From Pseudoalteromonas sp. MEBiC 03607 (GTDB taxonomy: Bacteria; Pseudomonadota; Gammaproteobacteria; Enterobacterales; Alteromonadaceae), in NCBI RefSeq assembly GCF_004792295.1, contig NZ_SRRY01000001.1, forward strand, positions 3,231,501-3,295,500: a stretch of DNA of 64,000 nucleotides. Direction: 5' to 3'. This document shows positions 44,725 to 55,442 of the stretch, one piece after another; position 1 is the stretch's first letter; each line of letters starts with the position of its first letter. Below the pieces are notes generated by a model that saw only the letters and a program-made list of their open reading frames with translations, did not search any database and had not been told where the DNA came from. Position numbers and translations under genes: made by a program.

Positions 44725-46497
44725 CTACGCCAGCGCGATTAATGCATCGCCAGTGGCAACAGAATCACCTTCGGCAACTAAAACTTCAGCAACCGTGCCG
44801 GTATGTGCAGCGCGAATTTCAGTTTCCATTTTCATCGCTTCCATAATGATAACTACATCACCTTGGTTTACTGTTTGGCCTGGCTTTACTTTCACTTTGA
44901 AAATATTACCCGCCAATGGCGCGTTTAAAGTTTCGCCAGCAGACGCTGAAGCAGACTGAGGAATTAACTCACTGTCTTTTAAAGTCACCTCTTTAAGCTC
45001 ACCACCTTGTGCTACAACGACATCGTAAACTTTGCCATCAACTTTAACGCTGTATTGCTCAGCTTTTACTGAGTTTGCAGCAGCTGGTTTGCTTTCTGGC
45101 TTAGCAACTTCACCTGTAGGAATAGCTTCAAATGCATCAGGATTATTTCGGTTTTTAATAAACTTAAGACCAATTTGTGGAAATAATGCATAGGTGAGCA
45201 CATCATCAATCACATCATCAGCAAGCTCTAAACCTTGCTCTTTAGCTTCTTTTAATAATTCAGCTTCTAGCTTCTCAAGTTCAGGTTCAAGTTTATCAGC
45301 AGGACGACAAGTAATTGCTTCTGCGCCATCTAAAACACGTTCTTGTAGCTCTTTATTCATAGGAGCCGGCGTTGCACCGTACTCACCTTTAAGTACACCT
45401 GCGGTTTCTTTGGTAATCGTTTTATAGCGCTCACCAGTCAATACATTAAGTACCGCTTGCGTACCGACAATTTGAGAGGTTGGAGTAACCAGTGGAATAT
45501 AGCCTAAGTCTTCACGAACACGTGGGATCTCAAGTAATACTTGATCAAGCTTATCGGCAGCACCTTGCTCTTTAAGCTGGTTTTCCATGTTAGTTAACAT
45601 ACCACCTGGCACTTGTGCTAATAAGATACGGCCATCAACACCTTTTAGGCTACCTTCAAAAGCAGCATATTTTTTACGAACATCACGGAAGTAAGCGGCA
45701 ATTTCTTCTAGTTGGTTTAAATCTAGGCCGGTATCTCGCTCTGTGCCTTCAACAATCGACACGATTGTTTCTGTGGCGCTATGACCATAAGTCATACTCA
45801 TAGACGAAATTGCGGTATCAAGCATATCGATACCTGCATCTATAGCTTTTTGGTAAGTTGCAGTACTTAATCCTGTCGTCGCGTGACATTGCATCGCGAT
45901 AGGAATAGATACGGTTTCTTTTAAACCTTTGATTAACTGCTCACAATCATATGGCTTCAATAAACCAGCCATATCTTTAATACAAATAGAATGACAGCCT
46001 AGTTCTTCGAGCTGTTTCGCAAGTTTAAGCCACATATCAAGTGTGTGTACTGGGCTTACGGTGTAAGAAATAGTACCTTGAGCGTGTGCGCCTACTTTAA
46101 CCGCTGCTTTAATTGCAGTTTCAAGATTACGTACATCGTTCATAGCATCGAAAATTCGGAACACATCTACACCATTTTTATGGGCTCGTTCTACAAACTT
46201 TTCGACAACATCGTCCGCATAATGGCGGTAGCCTAAAAGGTTTTGTCCGCGCAATAGCATTTGCTGTTTAGTATTTGGCATTGCCGCTTTTAATTCGCGA
46301 ATACGTTGCCAAGGATCTTCACCTAAATAACGGATACATGAGTCAAAGGTTGCTCCACCCCATGATTCAATAGACCAATAACCTGCACTATCAAGTTTTT
46401 CAGCCATGGGTAGCATGTCGTCTAAGCGCATACGCGTGGCCAATAAAGACTGATGAGCGTCACGCAATACTAATTCTGTAAGTTTTAATTTAGCCAT
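44725..46497 (-). CDS. oadA: Oxaloacetate decarboxylase alpha subunit (biotin carboxyltransferase)
   Basis: 590 residues: carboxyltransferase TIM barrel (about 1-300) with the opening [20 protein letters not shown] and the metal-binding HATTG region ([17 protein letters not shown]). The PYC_OADA domain follows (about 300-465), then a linker and a C-terminal biotinyl domain with the biotin lysine in [14 protein letters not shown]. It transfers CO2 from oxaloacetate to biotin for the membrane subunit. 15 bases after oadG. Confidence 0.96.
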   Translation of the reverse strand: MAKLKLTELVLRDAHQSLLATRMRLDDMLPMAEKLDSAGYWSIESWGGATFDSCIRYLGEDPWQRIRELKAAMPNTKQQMLLRGQNLLGYRHYADDVVEKFVERAHKNGVDVFRIFDAMNDVRNLETAIKAAVKVGAHAQGTISYTVSPVHTLDMWLKLAKQLEELGCHSICIKDMAGLLKPYDCEQLIKGLKETVSIPIAMQCHATTGLSTATYQKAIDAGIDMLDTAISSMSMTYGHSATETIVSIVEGTERDTGLDLNQLEEIAAYFRDVRKKYAAFEGSLKGVDGRILLAQVPGGMLTNMENQLKEQGAADKLDQVLLEIPRVREDLGYIPLVTPTSQIVGTQAVLNVLTGERYKTITKETAGVLKGEYGATPAPMNKELQERVLDGAEAITCRPADKLEPELEKLEAELLKEAKEQGLELADDVIDDVLTYALFPQIGLKFIKNRNNPDAFEAIPTGEVAKPESKPAAANSVKAEQYSVKVDGKVYDVVVAQGGELKEVTLKDSELIPQSASASAGETLNAPLAGNIFKVKVKPGQTVNQGDVVIIMEAMKMETEIRAAHTGTVAEVLVAEGDSVATGDALIALA

Positions 46498-46512
46498 GTT
46501 TAAGCTGCCCCA

Positions 46513-46761
46513 TTATTTTTGTTTATTTCGAAATTGTGCAATTGCAGCGCTGATCGCGGCAATATGTGCCTGAGGCACACCCTGTTGAGGTTGAATTTTT
46601 GCTGTTCGTGTTGGCTCTACACTTGTAGGATCATCGAATCGGCTTACAACTTTCGACATTAAAATAACCGCAGATATTAAAATGCTCAGAAAAACAAACA
46701 CGCCAACCATGCCTGTTACCATTAAGCTGCCTGCAGTTGTGAGCAATTCACCAATATCCAT
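46513..46761 (-). CDS. oadG: Oxaloacetate decarboxylase gamma subunit
   Basis: 82 residues: one N-terminal membrane helix (LMVTGMVGVFVFLSILISAVI, about 13-33), then a polar linker and a C-terminal segment (VPQAHIAAISAAIAQFRNKQ) of the family. It holds the alpha and beta subunits together and binds metal. First gene of oadGAB; its length and position decide the call. Confidence 0.9.
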   Translation of the reverse strand: MDIGELLTTAGSLMVTGMVGVFVFLSILISAVILMSKVVSRFDDPTSVEPTRTAKIQPQQGVPQAHIAAISAAIAQFRNKQK

Positions 46762-47293
46762 ACAACTCCCCTTCGATGATTAAAAATAAAAAATCATTTT
46801 TGTTAAATATTTATTCAGCAATAATAACAAACAAAAATAATTTGTATAGCCTATTGTAAATTGGTAAAACCAATTAAACTCAAAATAACATAGAGCACAA
46901 CTAATTAACACCATACTATTTCAGCAATTAACCTTACGTTATAGATGATAAAAATAATGAATATAGCCATCAGTTATATTAAAACAAACCGACGAAAAGC
47001 AAGTTCTGTTCAAAAACCCTGCTTAACAAGGTGTTACAGTAACAACTCATGACAAAGCGTGAAATTGGTCTTACCAATAAAGACAAAACTAAATATAAAA
47101 TGAATTTAATTAATATGAAAAAATATCACTATGAATAAGTTACACGCTTGATCGTAAAAGTTACCAAAAGAATAACCATGCCCCGCCCACAAAAACCGCT
47201 AAGTGACTGAAATATAATGATAATAATGTTTGGCATAAAACTCGCTTTATTCAACTCGACCATTTGAAAAATTAATTAGGCAAGGAGACCACT
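46762..47293. other. AT-rich gene-free region upstream of oadG and the UPF0391 gene
   Basis: 532 bases, very AT-rich, no supported gene. It must hold the divergent promoters of oadGAB and the small membrane protein. TGGCATAAAACTCGC at about 47231-47245 has the GG-N10-GC spacing of a sigma54 site but poor bases otherwise. GGAGA precedes the UPF0391 ATG. Confidence 0.35.
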
Positions 47294-47467
47294 ATGTTAC
47301 GCTGGACCATTACTTTTTTAGTTATTGCATTAATCGCTGCAGTGTTAGGTTTTGGCGGTATTGCTGGAGCCGCAGCAGGCATTGCTAAGATTATCTTTTT
47401 CATTTTTTTAGTATTGCTTGTTATTTCGTTAGTGTCAGGTGCTCTTAGAGGCAACGTACCTAAGTAA
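47294..47467 (+). CDS. UPF0391 (DUF1328) small membrane protein YtjA-like
   Basis: 57 residues, [20 protein letters not shown] then [15 protein letters not shown], ending GALRGNVPK. This is the complete DUF1328 pattern, two membrane helices with a Gly/Ala-rich turn. AAGGAGA stands about eight bases before the ATG. Such genes are induced by envelope or general stress in several bacteria and often sit beside small lipoprotein genes, as here. Confidence 0.88.
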   Translation: MLRWTITFLVIALIAAVLGFGGIAGAAAGIAKIIFFIFLVLLVISLVSGALRGNVPK

Positions 47468-47519
47468 AGCAAGTTAAAATTTAATTAACCCTAATATTTA
47501 ATTTACAAGGAATTTAGTT

Positions 47520-47711
47520 ATGAAAAATTCAACTTTAAAAGCCGCTACTATCGCCCTATTTTCAGGTTTATTCATTATGGGTTGTGAAGACAATTCAGCA
47601 GAGGAAGCCGGTGAGCGTATAGATGAAGCAATCACTGATACACAAAATGCAGTTGAAGATGCATGTGAAGAAGTTAAAGAAGGTGTTAAAGCAGAAGAAA
47701 CTAACTGCTAA
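47520..47711 (+). CDS. Small acidic lipoprotein
   Basis: 63 residues with signal peptide and lipobox FIMGC (Cys at 22). The mature part is acidic and helical (EEAGERIDEAITDTQNAVED) and ends with Cys63; a third Cys sits near residue 49. AAGGAA lies about nine bases upstream of the ATG. It follows the UPF0391 gene by 52 bases and is closed by a terminator. No specific family is claimed. Confidence 0.8.
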   Translation: MKNSTLKAATIALFSGLFIMGCEDNSAEEAGERIDEAITDTQNAVEDACEEVKEGVKAEETNC

Positions 47712-47725
47712 TATCACCCCTTACG

Positions 47726-47752
47726 AAAAAAGCGGCCTAGTGCCGCTTTTTT
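47726..47752 (+). terminator. Terminator after the small lipoprotein gene
   Basis: AAAAAAGCGGC-CTAGT-GCCGCTTTTTT; strong stem with U-run. Confidence 0.9.
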
Positions 47753-47757
47753 GTGTT

Positions 47758-48447
47758 TGTAAGTTAGCAACTTTAGGTTGCCTACTGCTTGTGTCAAGAA
47801 GCTTACTAACTTGTTGGGTTTCACTCCGTTCTAACCTATGGCATATTGGTCGTCATTTATGGCGACACATGTTTTATCACTCATACATAACGGGCTAAAG
47901 CCCGACTTACAGCTGCATTAATTGAGAAAATCGCGCGAAATAAATTTCACGCCTACGCGAGCCTCAAGTTAGCAACTTTACTCTTTCCCATAGAAACTCG
48001 CTAACTTGTTGGGTTTCACTCCGCTCTAACCTACGTCACGTAGGTCGTCAATTATGGCGACACATGTTTTATCACTCATACATAACGGGCTAAAGCCCGA
48101 CTTACAGCCGCATTAATTGAGAAAATCACGCGAAATAAATTTCACGCCTACGCGAGCCTCAAGTTAGCAACTTTACTCTTTCCCATAAAAACCCGCTAAC
48201 TTGTTGGGTTTCACTCCGTTCTAACCTATGTCATATTGGTCGTCAATTATGGCGACACATGCTTAATCACTGATATAGTGACGGGCTGAAGCCCGACCTA
48301 CGACTTACACGTAGATTTAAGAAACATCGCGCGAAATAAATTTCACGCCTACGTGAGCCTCAAACTCGCTAACTTATTGGGTTTTAATCTGATAGCTGAC
48401 GGCTGAAAGCTGATGGCTCTGAGTGCGTCTCCGTTCTACCCAACGTT
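47758..48447. repeat. Mosaic intergenic repeat, locus 3
   Basis: Gene-free stretch made of the same modules as elsewhere: GTTGGGTTTCACTCCGTTCT hairpin element, GGTCGTCATTTATGGCGACA, ACGGGCTAAAGCCCGA palindrome, GCGCGAAATAAATTTCACGC and CTAACTCGCTAACTTG. Most of it is a 195-bp tandem (separate entry), closed by the degenerate heptamer run AGCTGAC-GGCTGAA-AGCTGAT at about 48391-48418. Confidence 0.8.
47806..48390. repeat. 195-bp tandem repeat, three units
   Basis: Units start at 47806, 48001 and 48196 (each CTAACTTGTTGGGTTTCACT), an exact 195-base period. Units one and two differ at only a few bases; the third is more diverged and shorter at its end. Each unit carries the full set of mosaic modules once. 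Confidence 0.88.
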
Positions 48448-48448
48448 A

Positions 48449-49372
48449 TCACTCACATTCCTTAGTGAGGAGCACGTTTGTCGTTACACTCGCTATGTGC
48501 CACTGACCGTCGATAAAACTCACTTTTGCGACATCACTTACGGCAAAATCACCGGGGACATTTAAGCGCGTTAAGTTACTCGCTAACTGTTGTGTACAGT
48601 ATGGCCCTGTATCACCATGCATCACGAGCACTGGCTTATTGGTATGCTTTGCAAAATCGCTGATGGCATCTCGGTATACTTTAAAGGCATCACAATCGGC
48701 GCGCTGTGACTCACTGCAAGCGGATTTACTGGTTGGGTGGTAAATATCTGCCTGAAAGCCAAACACATAGGCCTTAGCATCCTGATGAACATGTGCTTGC
48801 TTTAGCCAAACGAGATTGTATTTATCACGCATATCGGCGGCATCCAGTGCTGCGTTTTTATCACTTTTTAAGATTTGCGAGCGACCATTAAAGGTGCCCG
48901 AGATATGCAAGGTACGAAACTCAATGCCATTAAATTGCCACCGGGCATTTTCTGGCAACTCAGCTTGTGTCGCATAACCCTGTAGCCGCTTTGCTTTTTG
49001 TGTATAGGCATCGTCGAACATTAAGCGTTTGATAAAACTTAGCCGCTCAAGCTCATCAAAACGCACAGATAGCTTTTCTCGGTCGCAATCGGTCCATTCA
49101 TTATCACCTGGGGTATAAATAAAAGGTTTTTCGGTCAACGATGTTAGTAACGCCTTGTTAGTTTGCAAAAGCTTATTCGTGCATGCAAGTGAGCCCGATT
49201 TCATATCGCCCAAGTGCATCAAAAATTCATGAGGTGTCGCTGCGATTGCCTTGGCAATTTTTCCGCCTTCTGCGAGATTAATTTCATCTATCGGGGTGTA
49301 TGGCATATCGCCCATAACCAAAAAAGTATTTGTAGTCATTGCAAGTGCTAACGACATTGAACTAACAAACAT
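48449..49372 (-). CDS. Secreted metallophosphoesterase-like protein
   Basis: 307 residues from ATG 49372, which gives a normal signal peptide (MFVSSMSLALAMTTNTFLVM); the open frame runs back to a TTG at 49459. Calcineurin-type metal motifs are visible: VMGDMPY, HLGDMKSG and YTPGDNEWTDC in the first third, VLVMHGDTGPYC near the end. Probably periplasmic phosphatase or nucleotidase; substrate unknown. Two cysteine pairs (CSESQRADC) fit export. It stands between mosaic repeats and a divergent gene. Confidence 0.75.
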   Translation of the reverse strand: MFVSSMSLALAMTTNTFLVMGDMPYTPIDEINLAEGGKIAKAIAATPHEFLMHLGDMKSGSLACTNKLLQTNKALLTSLTEKPFIYTPGDNEWTDCDREKLSVRFDELERLSFIKRLMFDDAYTQKAKRLQGYATQAELPENARWQFNGIEFRTLHISGTFNGRSQILKSDKNAALDAADMRDKYNLVWLKQAHVHQDAKAYVFGFQADIYHPTSKSACSESQRADCDAFKVYRDAISDFAKHTNKPVLVMHGDTGPYCTQQLASNLTRLNVPGDFAVSDVAKVSFIDGQWHIASVTTNVLLTKECE

Positions 49373-49496
49373 ATAGCTTACACCTTTAAAATACACATAC
49401 CTTAAGCTCTCACAATGACAACTAAATGAAAACCAACTGCGGCAGATTTTTTTTATCAATGTTAAACTGCTATCAGCAAATTAAGTGAGTCCACGA

Positions 49497-49964
49497 ATGA
49501 CATTAACTACAACTTACACATTAGATAAACCGTATTACTACGAGTGCTTTGATGAGTCTTTACCCTACTCATCTCAGGCTAAACCTAAATATCCTCTGTT
49601 AGCATTGCTCATAACATTAGGCCTACTTGCCTTTTACCAGTTAGAAAACCATTATTTAGGTAGTTTTATGATAATGCTTGCGGTAGTGGAGTGCTTATCG
49701 TTTTATTATAAACGTCCATGGTGGGTGGCCAGACAAATGATGAGTCGTGCTTCAGGTAGTGAAGTAACTATCGTGTTTGATGATGAAGGTGTTAAAGCCG
49801 AAAATCCCTATAAACACTATCAACTAACATGGCAACAAATCACAGACATAATTGAGACTGAGCGAGGCTATATTTTGAAAGCTAGTCGAGGTATGCAATA
49901 CCTGTCTAAAAAAGCGCTAAATGAAGAGATTGTTGCAGAACTAAATAAAAGAGCCACTCAATGA
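49497..49964 (+). CDS. YcxB-like membrane protein
   Basis: 155 residues from ATG 49497; a GTG four codons earlier also fits. N-terminal beta-like part, then two membrane helices (about 32-50, LLALLITLGLLAFYQL, and about 52-70), and a C-terminal YcxB-like domain (VTIVFDDEGVKAENPYKHYQ, then LTWQQITDIIETERGYILK). Function unknown in the family. The end of the gene forms one arm of a terminator shared with csrA. Confidence 0.65.
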   Translation: MTLTTTYTLDKPYYYECFDESLPYSSQAKPKYPLLALLITLGLLAFYQLENHYLGSFMIMLAVVECLSFYYKRPWWVARQMMSRASGSEVTIVFDDEGVKAENPYKHYQLTWQQITDIIETERGYILKASRGMQYLSKKALNEEIVAELNKRATQ

Positions 49965-49973
49965 GTGGCTCTT
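49949..49973. terminator. Hairpin shared by the YcxB-like gene and csrA
   Basis: AAGAGCCACTCA and TGAGTGGCTCTT, a perfect 12-bp stem that includes the stop codon of the plus-strand gene. Four T follow on the minus strand, so it suits csrA termination best. Confidence 0.75.
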
Positions 49974-49990
49974 AAAATATCTTTCGCTGA

Positions 49991-50182
49991 TTAAACGTTG
50001 CCCGGATTTGGGTTAGATTTCTCTGCTTGGATGCGCATGTAGATTTCTTCACGATGTACTGATACATCTTTAGGCGCATTAACACCAATGCGAACTTGAT
50101 TTCCTTTAACACCAAGAACAGTAACTGTAACTTCGTCACCGATCATAAGGGTTTCACCTACTCTACGAGTTAGTATTAGCAT
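49991..50182 (-). CDS. csrA: Carbon storage regulator CsrA
   Basis: 63 residues from ATG 50182 (GGGAG about eight bases upstream). Sequence [20 protein letters not shown] then [20 protein letters not shown] is canonical, including Arg44 and the Leu4 strand that bind GGA in mRNA leaders. Global post-transcriptional regulator. It follows lysC and alaS as in E. coli, Vibrio and Shewanella. The BarA-like kinase at 25008 would act on it indirectly through small RNAs if the usual pathway holds. Confidence 0.97.
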   Translation of the reverse strand: MLILTRRVGETLMIGDEVTVTVLGVKGNQVRIGVNAPKDVSVHREEIYMRIQAEKSNPNPGNV

Positions 50183-50275
50183 TCTCTTGCTCCCATATTC
50201 CAAAAAATTAAAAGATTCCGCGTCAAAAACATTCTAATGAAATCTAGACTTAAAAGTAAGTAAAAACTCTAAATC

Positions 50276-51493
50276 TTATTCATTTTCAGTTAAAAAAACT
50301 TTGTGCAGCGCACGTACTGCCAGCTCTAAATATTTTTCGTCTATTAGAACTGAAATCTTAATTTCAGATGTCGACACCAAAATGACTTTGATGTTTTCTT
50401 CGGCAAGCGCATTAAAAAATAAACTTGCTACTCCAGAGTGTGACTTCATCCCCACTCCTACTGCTGACACCTTAGCAACATTGCTTATTCCTTTAATAGA
50501 ATCTGCGCCAAGCGCAGCCTGATTTAAGGTTAAAACTTCCAATGCTTGTTCATAATCATTGGTGTGCACAGTAAAAGCATAGTCTATTTTTTCAAAGTTA
50601 TGATTAACTTGATTAATCATATCAATTTCGATACCAAACTCTGCAAAAAGTTTCGTAATTTTAGCCAGGTTTTCAATCCCATATTGCATTTGATTGATAT
50701 AAATCAAACTTTCATCACGATTGAAAGCAATACCTGACACAATATTTGCTTGCACTTCCGGTTCCTCAAAACTGATCAAGGTCCCTTGATCTGGGTTAAA
50801 ACTCGATAGTACTCTGAGCGGTATATTGTATTTTCCTGCCGCTTCTACACTACGAATATGCAATACCTTAGCACCTAAACTCGCCATTTCGAGCATTTCT
50901 TCGAAAGTAACATGGCTCATTCGACGAGCATTTGGTTCAATACGCGGATCAGTTGTATATACGCCATCAACATCGGTATAGATCTGACATTCGTCAGCAT
51001 TAATCGCCCCCGCAATCTCAACTGCTGAAGTATCAGTACCACCTCGGCCAAGTGTGGTGATATTACCTTCGATATCTCGGCCCTGAAAGCCTGCGATTAT
51101 AGCAATACGGTTGTGCTCAAGCTCATGCTTTAAACGAGTCGCTGCAACCTCTTCAATACGCGCTTTACCAAACATATTGTCGGTGCGAATGTTGACCTGA
51201 TCAGCCAGCAAACTTACCGCTGAGTGGCCACGTTTAATAATAGCCATTGCCAGTAAAGAAACAGACACTTGCTCACCTGTGGTAAGCAGTACATCAAGCT
51301 CACGGGCGCTTGGTCGAGAATCGATTTGTTTAGCGAGTTGAATAAGACGGTTAGTTTCTCCCGACATAGCCGAGAGCACCACCACAACTTGATGGCCTTG
51401 CTGCTTGGTTTTTACAACAAGGTCGGCGACGGCCTCAATTCGCTCGATTGAGCCAACTGAGGTGCCACCGAATTTTTGGACGATAAGTGCCAC
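50276..51493 (-). CDS. lysC: Aspartate kinase (monofunctional)
   Basis: 405 residues: kinase domain opening ALIVQKFGGTSVGSIERIE (about 2-20) and TTLGRGGTDTSAVEIAGAI (about 147-165), and two C-terminal ACT domains (about 260-405) for allosteric control by lysine and threonine. First step of the aspartate amino-acid family. Six bases after alaS. The class with this length is the Bacillus/Pseudomonas-type LysC rather than the E. coli fused enzymes. Confidence 0.95.
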   Translation of the reverse strand: MALIVQKFGGTSVGSIERIEAVADLVVKTKQQGHQVVVVLSAMSGETNRLIQLAKQIDSRPSARELDVLLTTGEQVSVSLLAMAIIKRGHSAVSLLADQVNIRTDNMFGKARIEEVAATRLKHELEHNRIAIIAGFQGRDIEGNITTLGRGGTDTSAVEIAGAINADECQIYTDVDGVYTTDPRIEPNARRMSHVTFEEMLEMASLGAKVLHIRSVEAAGKYNIPLRVLSSFNPDQGTLISFEEPEVQANIVSGIAFNRDESLIYINQMQYGIENLAKITKLFAEFGIEIDMINQVNHNFEKIDYAFTVHTNDYEQALEVLTLNQAALGADSIKGISNVAKVSAVGVGMKSHSGVASLFFNALAEENIKVILVSTSEIKISVLIDEKYLELAVRALHKVFLTENE

Positions 51494-51499
51494 TAGTGG

Positions 51500-54100
51500 T
51501 TAAGAACGCTCAGATAACCAACCAGTTACACTTTCTAAGGCTGTAGCTAGGTTCTCTGGCTGAGTACCACCAGCTTGTGCCATATCAGGACGACCACCGC
51601 CCTTACCGCCTACTTGTGCAGCCATGTGATTTACAAGCTCACCGGCTTTCACTTTACCTGTTAGGTCTTTAGTTACACCTGCAATTAGGCTTACTTTATC
51701 GCCATTAGCTACGCCAAGGGCAATAACACCTGAGCCAATCTTCGTTTTCAGGTCATCAACCATGCCGCGTAGTGCTTTAGACTCAGTACCAGCAACATCA
51801 GCAACCAGCAGCTTAATACCGTTCACTTCAACAACAGAGTCAAGTAACGATGCACCCGCCGCGCTTGCTAGCTTGTCGTTAAGCTGTGCAATTTGCTTCT
51901 CAAGGCCTTTTGATTTCTCAAGTAATGCCGTTACTTTTTCAAGTACTGTGCTGCTATCACCTTTTACTAGCGCTGCAACATCGTTTAGTTGTTGCTCTTG
52001 CTCACTTACATAAGCAACTGCTTCAGCACCTGTTACTGCTTCAATACGGCGGATACCGGCAGCGATACCGCTTTCTGATACGATTTTAAATAAACCGATA
52101 TCACCTGCACGCTTAACGTGAGTACCACCACATAACTCGATTGAGTAATCACCAATGGTTACTACGCGAACTTCGTCGTCGTATTTTTCACCGAATAATG
52201 CCATTGCACCTTTTGCTTTTGCATCTTCGATAGCCATTAGCTCAGTTTCAAGTGCAAAGTTACGACGGATTTCATCGTTTACTGCGCGCTCGATTTGACG
52301 TAATTCGTCTTTTGTAACTGCTTCAAAGTGTGAGAAGTCAAAACGTAAACGCTCTGGGTCAACAAGTGAACCTTTTTGATTTACGTGCTCACCTAAAATT
52401 TGACGTAACGTTTCATGTAAAATGTGTGTTGCAGTGTGATTTTTCTTGATGCTATCGCGACGTGCTGCATCAATGGTTGCCTCTGCTTTATCGTTTGTAC
52501 CAATGCGGCCTTGTACACGACCATGGTGCGCAAATGCATTACCAAGCTTAGTGGTGTTAGTAACGACAAACTCACCGCCAGCAACTTTTAACACACCGGT
52601 ATCACCAACCTGACCACCTGATTCAGCATAGAACGGTGTGCGGTCAAGGATTGCGATACCTTCTTGACCATCTTCAAGTACAGAAACAGATTGACCTTCA
52701 TGGAACAGCTCAACCACAGTGCCTGTGTAATGCTCTGCATCGTAACCTTTAAAGTCTGTGTGTTTTTCAGACTTAAGTTGTTGGTTGTAATCAGCACCAA
52801 ACTTACCAGCTTGCTGTGCTTGCTTACGTTGCACTGCCATGCACTCTTGGAAGCCGTGCTCATCAATGGTCATAAAACGCTCACGCGCCACGTCTGCCGT
52901 TAAATCAGCAGGGAAACCATAAGTGTCGTAAAGCTTGAATACTAAATCACCCGGGATCACATCACCTTTGATGTCTGCTAGGCTTTCTTCAAGAATTGCC
53001 AGACCACGTTCAAGTGTTTTACCAAACTGCTCTTCTTCAATACGTAGTACTTTTTCGATAATTTCTTGTTGCTTAGCAAGCTCTGGGTAAGCTTGACCCA
53101 TTTGCTCAATTAACGCAGCAACAAGCTTATAGAAGAATGCGCCTTTCGCGCCTAACTTGTTACCGTGACGAACCGCACGACGAATAATACGACGTAGTAC
53201 ATAACCACGGCCTTCGTTAGATGGCATAACGCCGTCAGATACTAAGAATGCACATGAACGAATGTGGTCAGCCACAACGCGTAACGATTTATCATCTAAG
53301 TCTTGTGCGTTAGTCACTTTAGCCGCAGCTGCAATGAGTGCTTGGAATAAATCGATTTCGTAGTTTGAGTGCACGCCTTGTAAAATTGCAGAGATACGCT
53401 CAAGACCCATACCTGTATCAACAGACTGCTTAGGAAGCGGCTCCATTGTACCGTCGGCATGGCGGTTAAACTGCATGAATACTAGGTTCCAGATCTCAAT
53501 GAAACGGTCACCGTCTTCTTCTGGTGAACCTGGAGGACCACCCCAAATGTGCTCACCGTGATCGTAAAATATTTCAGAACATGGACCACACGGACCCGTA
53601 TCGCCCATTGACCAGAAGTTATCGCTAGTTGCAATGCGAATAATGCGGTCTTCACTCAGACCTACTTCTTTATGCCAAATGTTGAAAGCATCTTCGTCAT
53701 CGTGATAAATGGTAACAAGTAGCTTTTCTTGCGGAAGTTTTACAACTTCAGTTAAAAATTCCCAAGCAAACTTAATTGCGTCTTGCTTGAAATAATCACC
53801 AAAGCTGAAGTTACCTAACATTTCAAAGAATGTATGGTGACGTGCTGTGTAACCTACGTTTTCAAGGTCGTTATGTTTACCACCGGCACGTACACAACGT
53901 TGTGAGCTGGTTGCACGTGAATAAGGGCGGCTTTCCGCACCTAAAAATACATCTTTAAATTGCACCATACCGGCATTATTGAATAATAACGTGGCATCGT
54001 TACCCGGGATCAGCGAGCTTGAAGGAACAATTTGGTGTTGTTTAGAGGCAAAAAAGTCTAAGAACTGTTGCCTGATCTGTGCGGTAGTCATATGCTGCAT
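51500..54100 (-). CDS. alaS: Alanine--tRNA ligase
   Basis: 866 residues: class II catalytic domain (about 1-240; [39 protein letters not shown]-type [18 protein letters not shown]), tRNA recognition, editing domain with [12 protein letters not shown] and the zinc site [15 protein letters not shown], and a C-terminal DHHA1 domain with a glycine-rich tail ([15 protein letters not shown]). Start at 54100 or the ATG three codons later. Follows recX by 17 bases. No frameshift. Confidence 0.97.
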   Translation of the reverse strand: MQHMTTAQIRQQFLDFFASKQHQIVPSSSLIPGNDATLLFNNAGMVQFKDVFLGAESRPYSRATSSQRCVRAGGKHNDLENVGYTARHHTFFEMLGNFSFGDYFKQDAIKFAWEFLTEVVKLPQEKLLVTIYHDDEDAFNIWHKEVGLSEDRIIRIATSDNFWSMGDTGPCGPCSEIFYDHGEHIWGGPPGSPEEDGDRFIEIWNLVFMQFNRHADGTMEPLPKQSVDTGMGLERISAILQGVHSNYEIDLFQALIAAAAKVTNAQDLDDKSLRVVADHIRSCAFLVSDGVMPSNEGRGYVLRRIIRRAVRHGNKLGAKGAFFYKLVAALIEQMGQAYPELAKQQEIIEKVLRIEEEQFGKTLERGLAILEESLADIKGDVIPGDLVFKLYDTYGFPADLTADVARERFMTIDEHGFQECMAVQRKQAQQAGKFGADYNQQLKSEKHTDFKGYDAEHYTGTVVELFHEGQSVSVLEDGQEGIAILDRTPFYAESGGQVGDTGVLKVAGGEFVVTNTTKLGNAFAHHGRVQGRIGTNDKAEATIDAARRDSIKKNHTATHILHETLRQILGEHVNQKGSLVDPERLRFDFSHFEAVTKDELRQIERAVNDEIRRNFALETELMAIEDAKAKGAMALFGEKYDDEVRVVTIGDYSIELCGGTHVKRAGDIGLFKIVSESGIAAGIRRIEAVTGAEAVAYVSEQEQQLNDVAALVKGDSSTVLEKVTALLEKSKGLEKQIAQLNDKLASAAGASLLDSVVEVNGIKLLVADVAGTESKALRGMVDDLKTKIGSGVIALGVANGDKVSLIAGVTKDLTGKVKAGELVNHMAAQVGGKGGGRPDMAQAGGTQPENLATALESVTGWLSERS

Positions 54101-54117
54101 GTGAAAATCTCACCCGT

Positions 54118-54570
54118 TTATTGCTGTGCTTGCATTGCAAAATCAATTTGTTCGTAATTAAAGCCTCGATACATCAAGTAGCGAACACGTTTCGCTTTTT
54201 CTTTCTGGTCGAGTTCTTTACCTGAATTTGAAAACTTCTTTAAATATGCGTCCTGTGCGAGTTCAAACCAATCGATTTCGAACTCTTCGAGCGTCTTATC
54301 TAATAATGCTCGGTCTATCCCTTTTGCCATCGCTTCGCTCTGAATGCGTTTTGCACCATGATACTTTGCTAAATGGCGGCGTACAAACCCTTCACAATAG
54401 CGCTGCTCGTTAATAAAGTTGTGTGACTCACACCAATCTAACAAACGCTCTGTGAACTCTGGCGTCGCCTCTTTTTGCTGTAACTTTCGGGTTAGATCCC
54501 GACGCGAATAATCTTGTCGAGATAGTAACCAAAGTACGTAATTCTTTAACTTTTGTTCTTTATCATCCAT
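54118..54570 (-). CDS. recX: RecA regulator RecX
   Basis: 150 residues with three repeats of the RecX triple-helix bundle (YVLWLLSRQDYSRRDLTRKL, then FINEQRYCEGFVRRHLAKY, then KRVRYLMYRGFNYEQIDFAM). It inhibits RecA filaments. recA itself is not adjacent, although recA-recX-alaS is the usual order. Instead a membrane protein gene overlaps by one base upstream. Confidence 0.93.
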   Translation of the reverse strand: MDDKEQKLKNYVLWLLSRQDYSRRDLTRKLQQKEATPEFTERLLDWCESHNFINEQRYCEGFVRRHLAKYHGAKRIQSEAMAKGIDRALLDKTLEEFEIDWFELAQDAYLKKFSNSGKELDQKEKAKRVRYLMYRGFNYEQIDFAMQAQQ

Positions 54571-55364
54571 TACGCGTCAAAACGTCCTGATTGCGACGGT
54601 GATTCAGGCGCATTAGCTTGGTCATCACTTTTTGGTACAACCGGCATAAAAATAGCCTGAAATGACACGAAGAAACTAATGTAACAAATTGGCATTAAAA
54701 CCAATAGAGGAATAAACGATAAAGGAATACAGATCACCATTAACACGGCACAAATAAGGCCATACACACTCAGTGGTGCCATATTTTTATAAAATACCAT
54801 AAAAGAGGTTTTTAACACCGCAAACATGTTGCTTTGCTTTTGAAAGTAGACCAAAGGTACTGCGTAGGCAAAAGCCGTTAAATACACACAGATAGCCAAT
54901 AAAAATACCGCAACTTGCCCCATAGAAATGGTCGCTAATAAATCAGCCAAATGAGCTTGATTTTGAGGGTCAAAAGTCTGACTCGAGATAACCGCGTAAG
55001 CATCTGCAAAGATAAAATTAGACAGTAATGCCAATAAAATACCCGCCGCCATCTGATACACAGCGACTCGTACTAAACCAATACGGTTTCCTTTGTTGCT
55101 AAATGGCTTAAAAATATCAGCTTGGCTGATAGTCCCACCTTGTTGTTTTGTGAGCACAGCTTGATAAAACCCCGCCATTAAAAACGGCGTCACAAACGCA
55201 CCAACAACTTGCAATAGAGGCAGTACTAGCGCCAAAAAGCTAATTACCACTATTAGCAGATGCATTAAGATAAAAGTAAGCGGTTGCAGCTTAAAGATTT
55301 CCCAGCCTGCTTTAAACCACTTTACGCCTGCACCAGCTTTAAAAACACGAACTTCGATTGACAT
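54570..55364 (-). CDS. BPSS1780-family membrane protein
   Basis: 264 residues, six or so membrane helices (for example LTFILMHLLIVVISFLALVL at about 29-48, VAVFLLAICVYLTAFAYAVP at about 150-169). The opening RVFKAGAGVKWFKAGWEIFK matches the BPSS1780 family of uncharacterised membrane proteins. The C terminus is polar (SDDQANAPESPSQSGRFDA). It overlaps recX by one base, sharing its transcript. Confidence 0.75.
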   Translation of the reverse strand: MSIEVRVFKAGAGVKWFKAGWEIFKLQPLTFILMHLLIVVISFLALVLPLLQVVGAFVTPFLMAGFYQAVLTKQQGGTISQADIFKPFSNKGNRIGLVRVAVYQMAAGILLALLSNFIFADAYAVISSQTFDPQNQAHLADLLATISMGQVAVFLLAICVYLTAFAYAVPLVYFQKQSNMFAVLKTSFMVFYKNMAPLSVYGLICAVLMVICIPLSFIPLLVLMPICYISFFVSFQAIFMPVVPKSDDQANAPESPSQSGRFDA

Positions 55365-55442
55365 AATTTCTCATTCAATAACGACAAAACGCACCGAGTA
55401 TAACTGGGTGCGCTACTTGTTTATAGTCACCTGTTGTGAAAT

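Noticed and set aside
43684..46236. Several plus-strand open frames inside oadB and oadA.
   Set aside because: They lie fully opposite well-matched genes, are Ser/Thr/Pro-rich antisense translations and have no ribosome sites.
47231..47245. Sigma54-like TGGCAT...CGC site before the UPF0391 gene.
   Set aside because: Only the GG-N10-GC spacing fits; the flanking bases do not, and no enhancer-binding regulator is near. Left as a remark only.
47272..47472. Minus-strand open frame of 66 codons.
   Set aside because: It is the shadow of the UPF0391 gene on the plus strand (47294-47467), which has a ribosome site and full family match.
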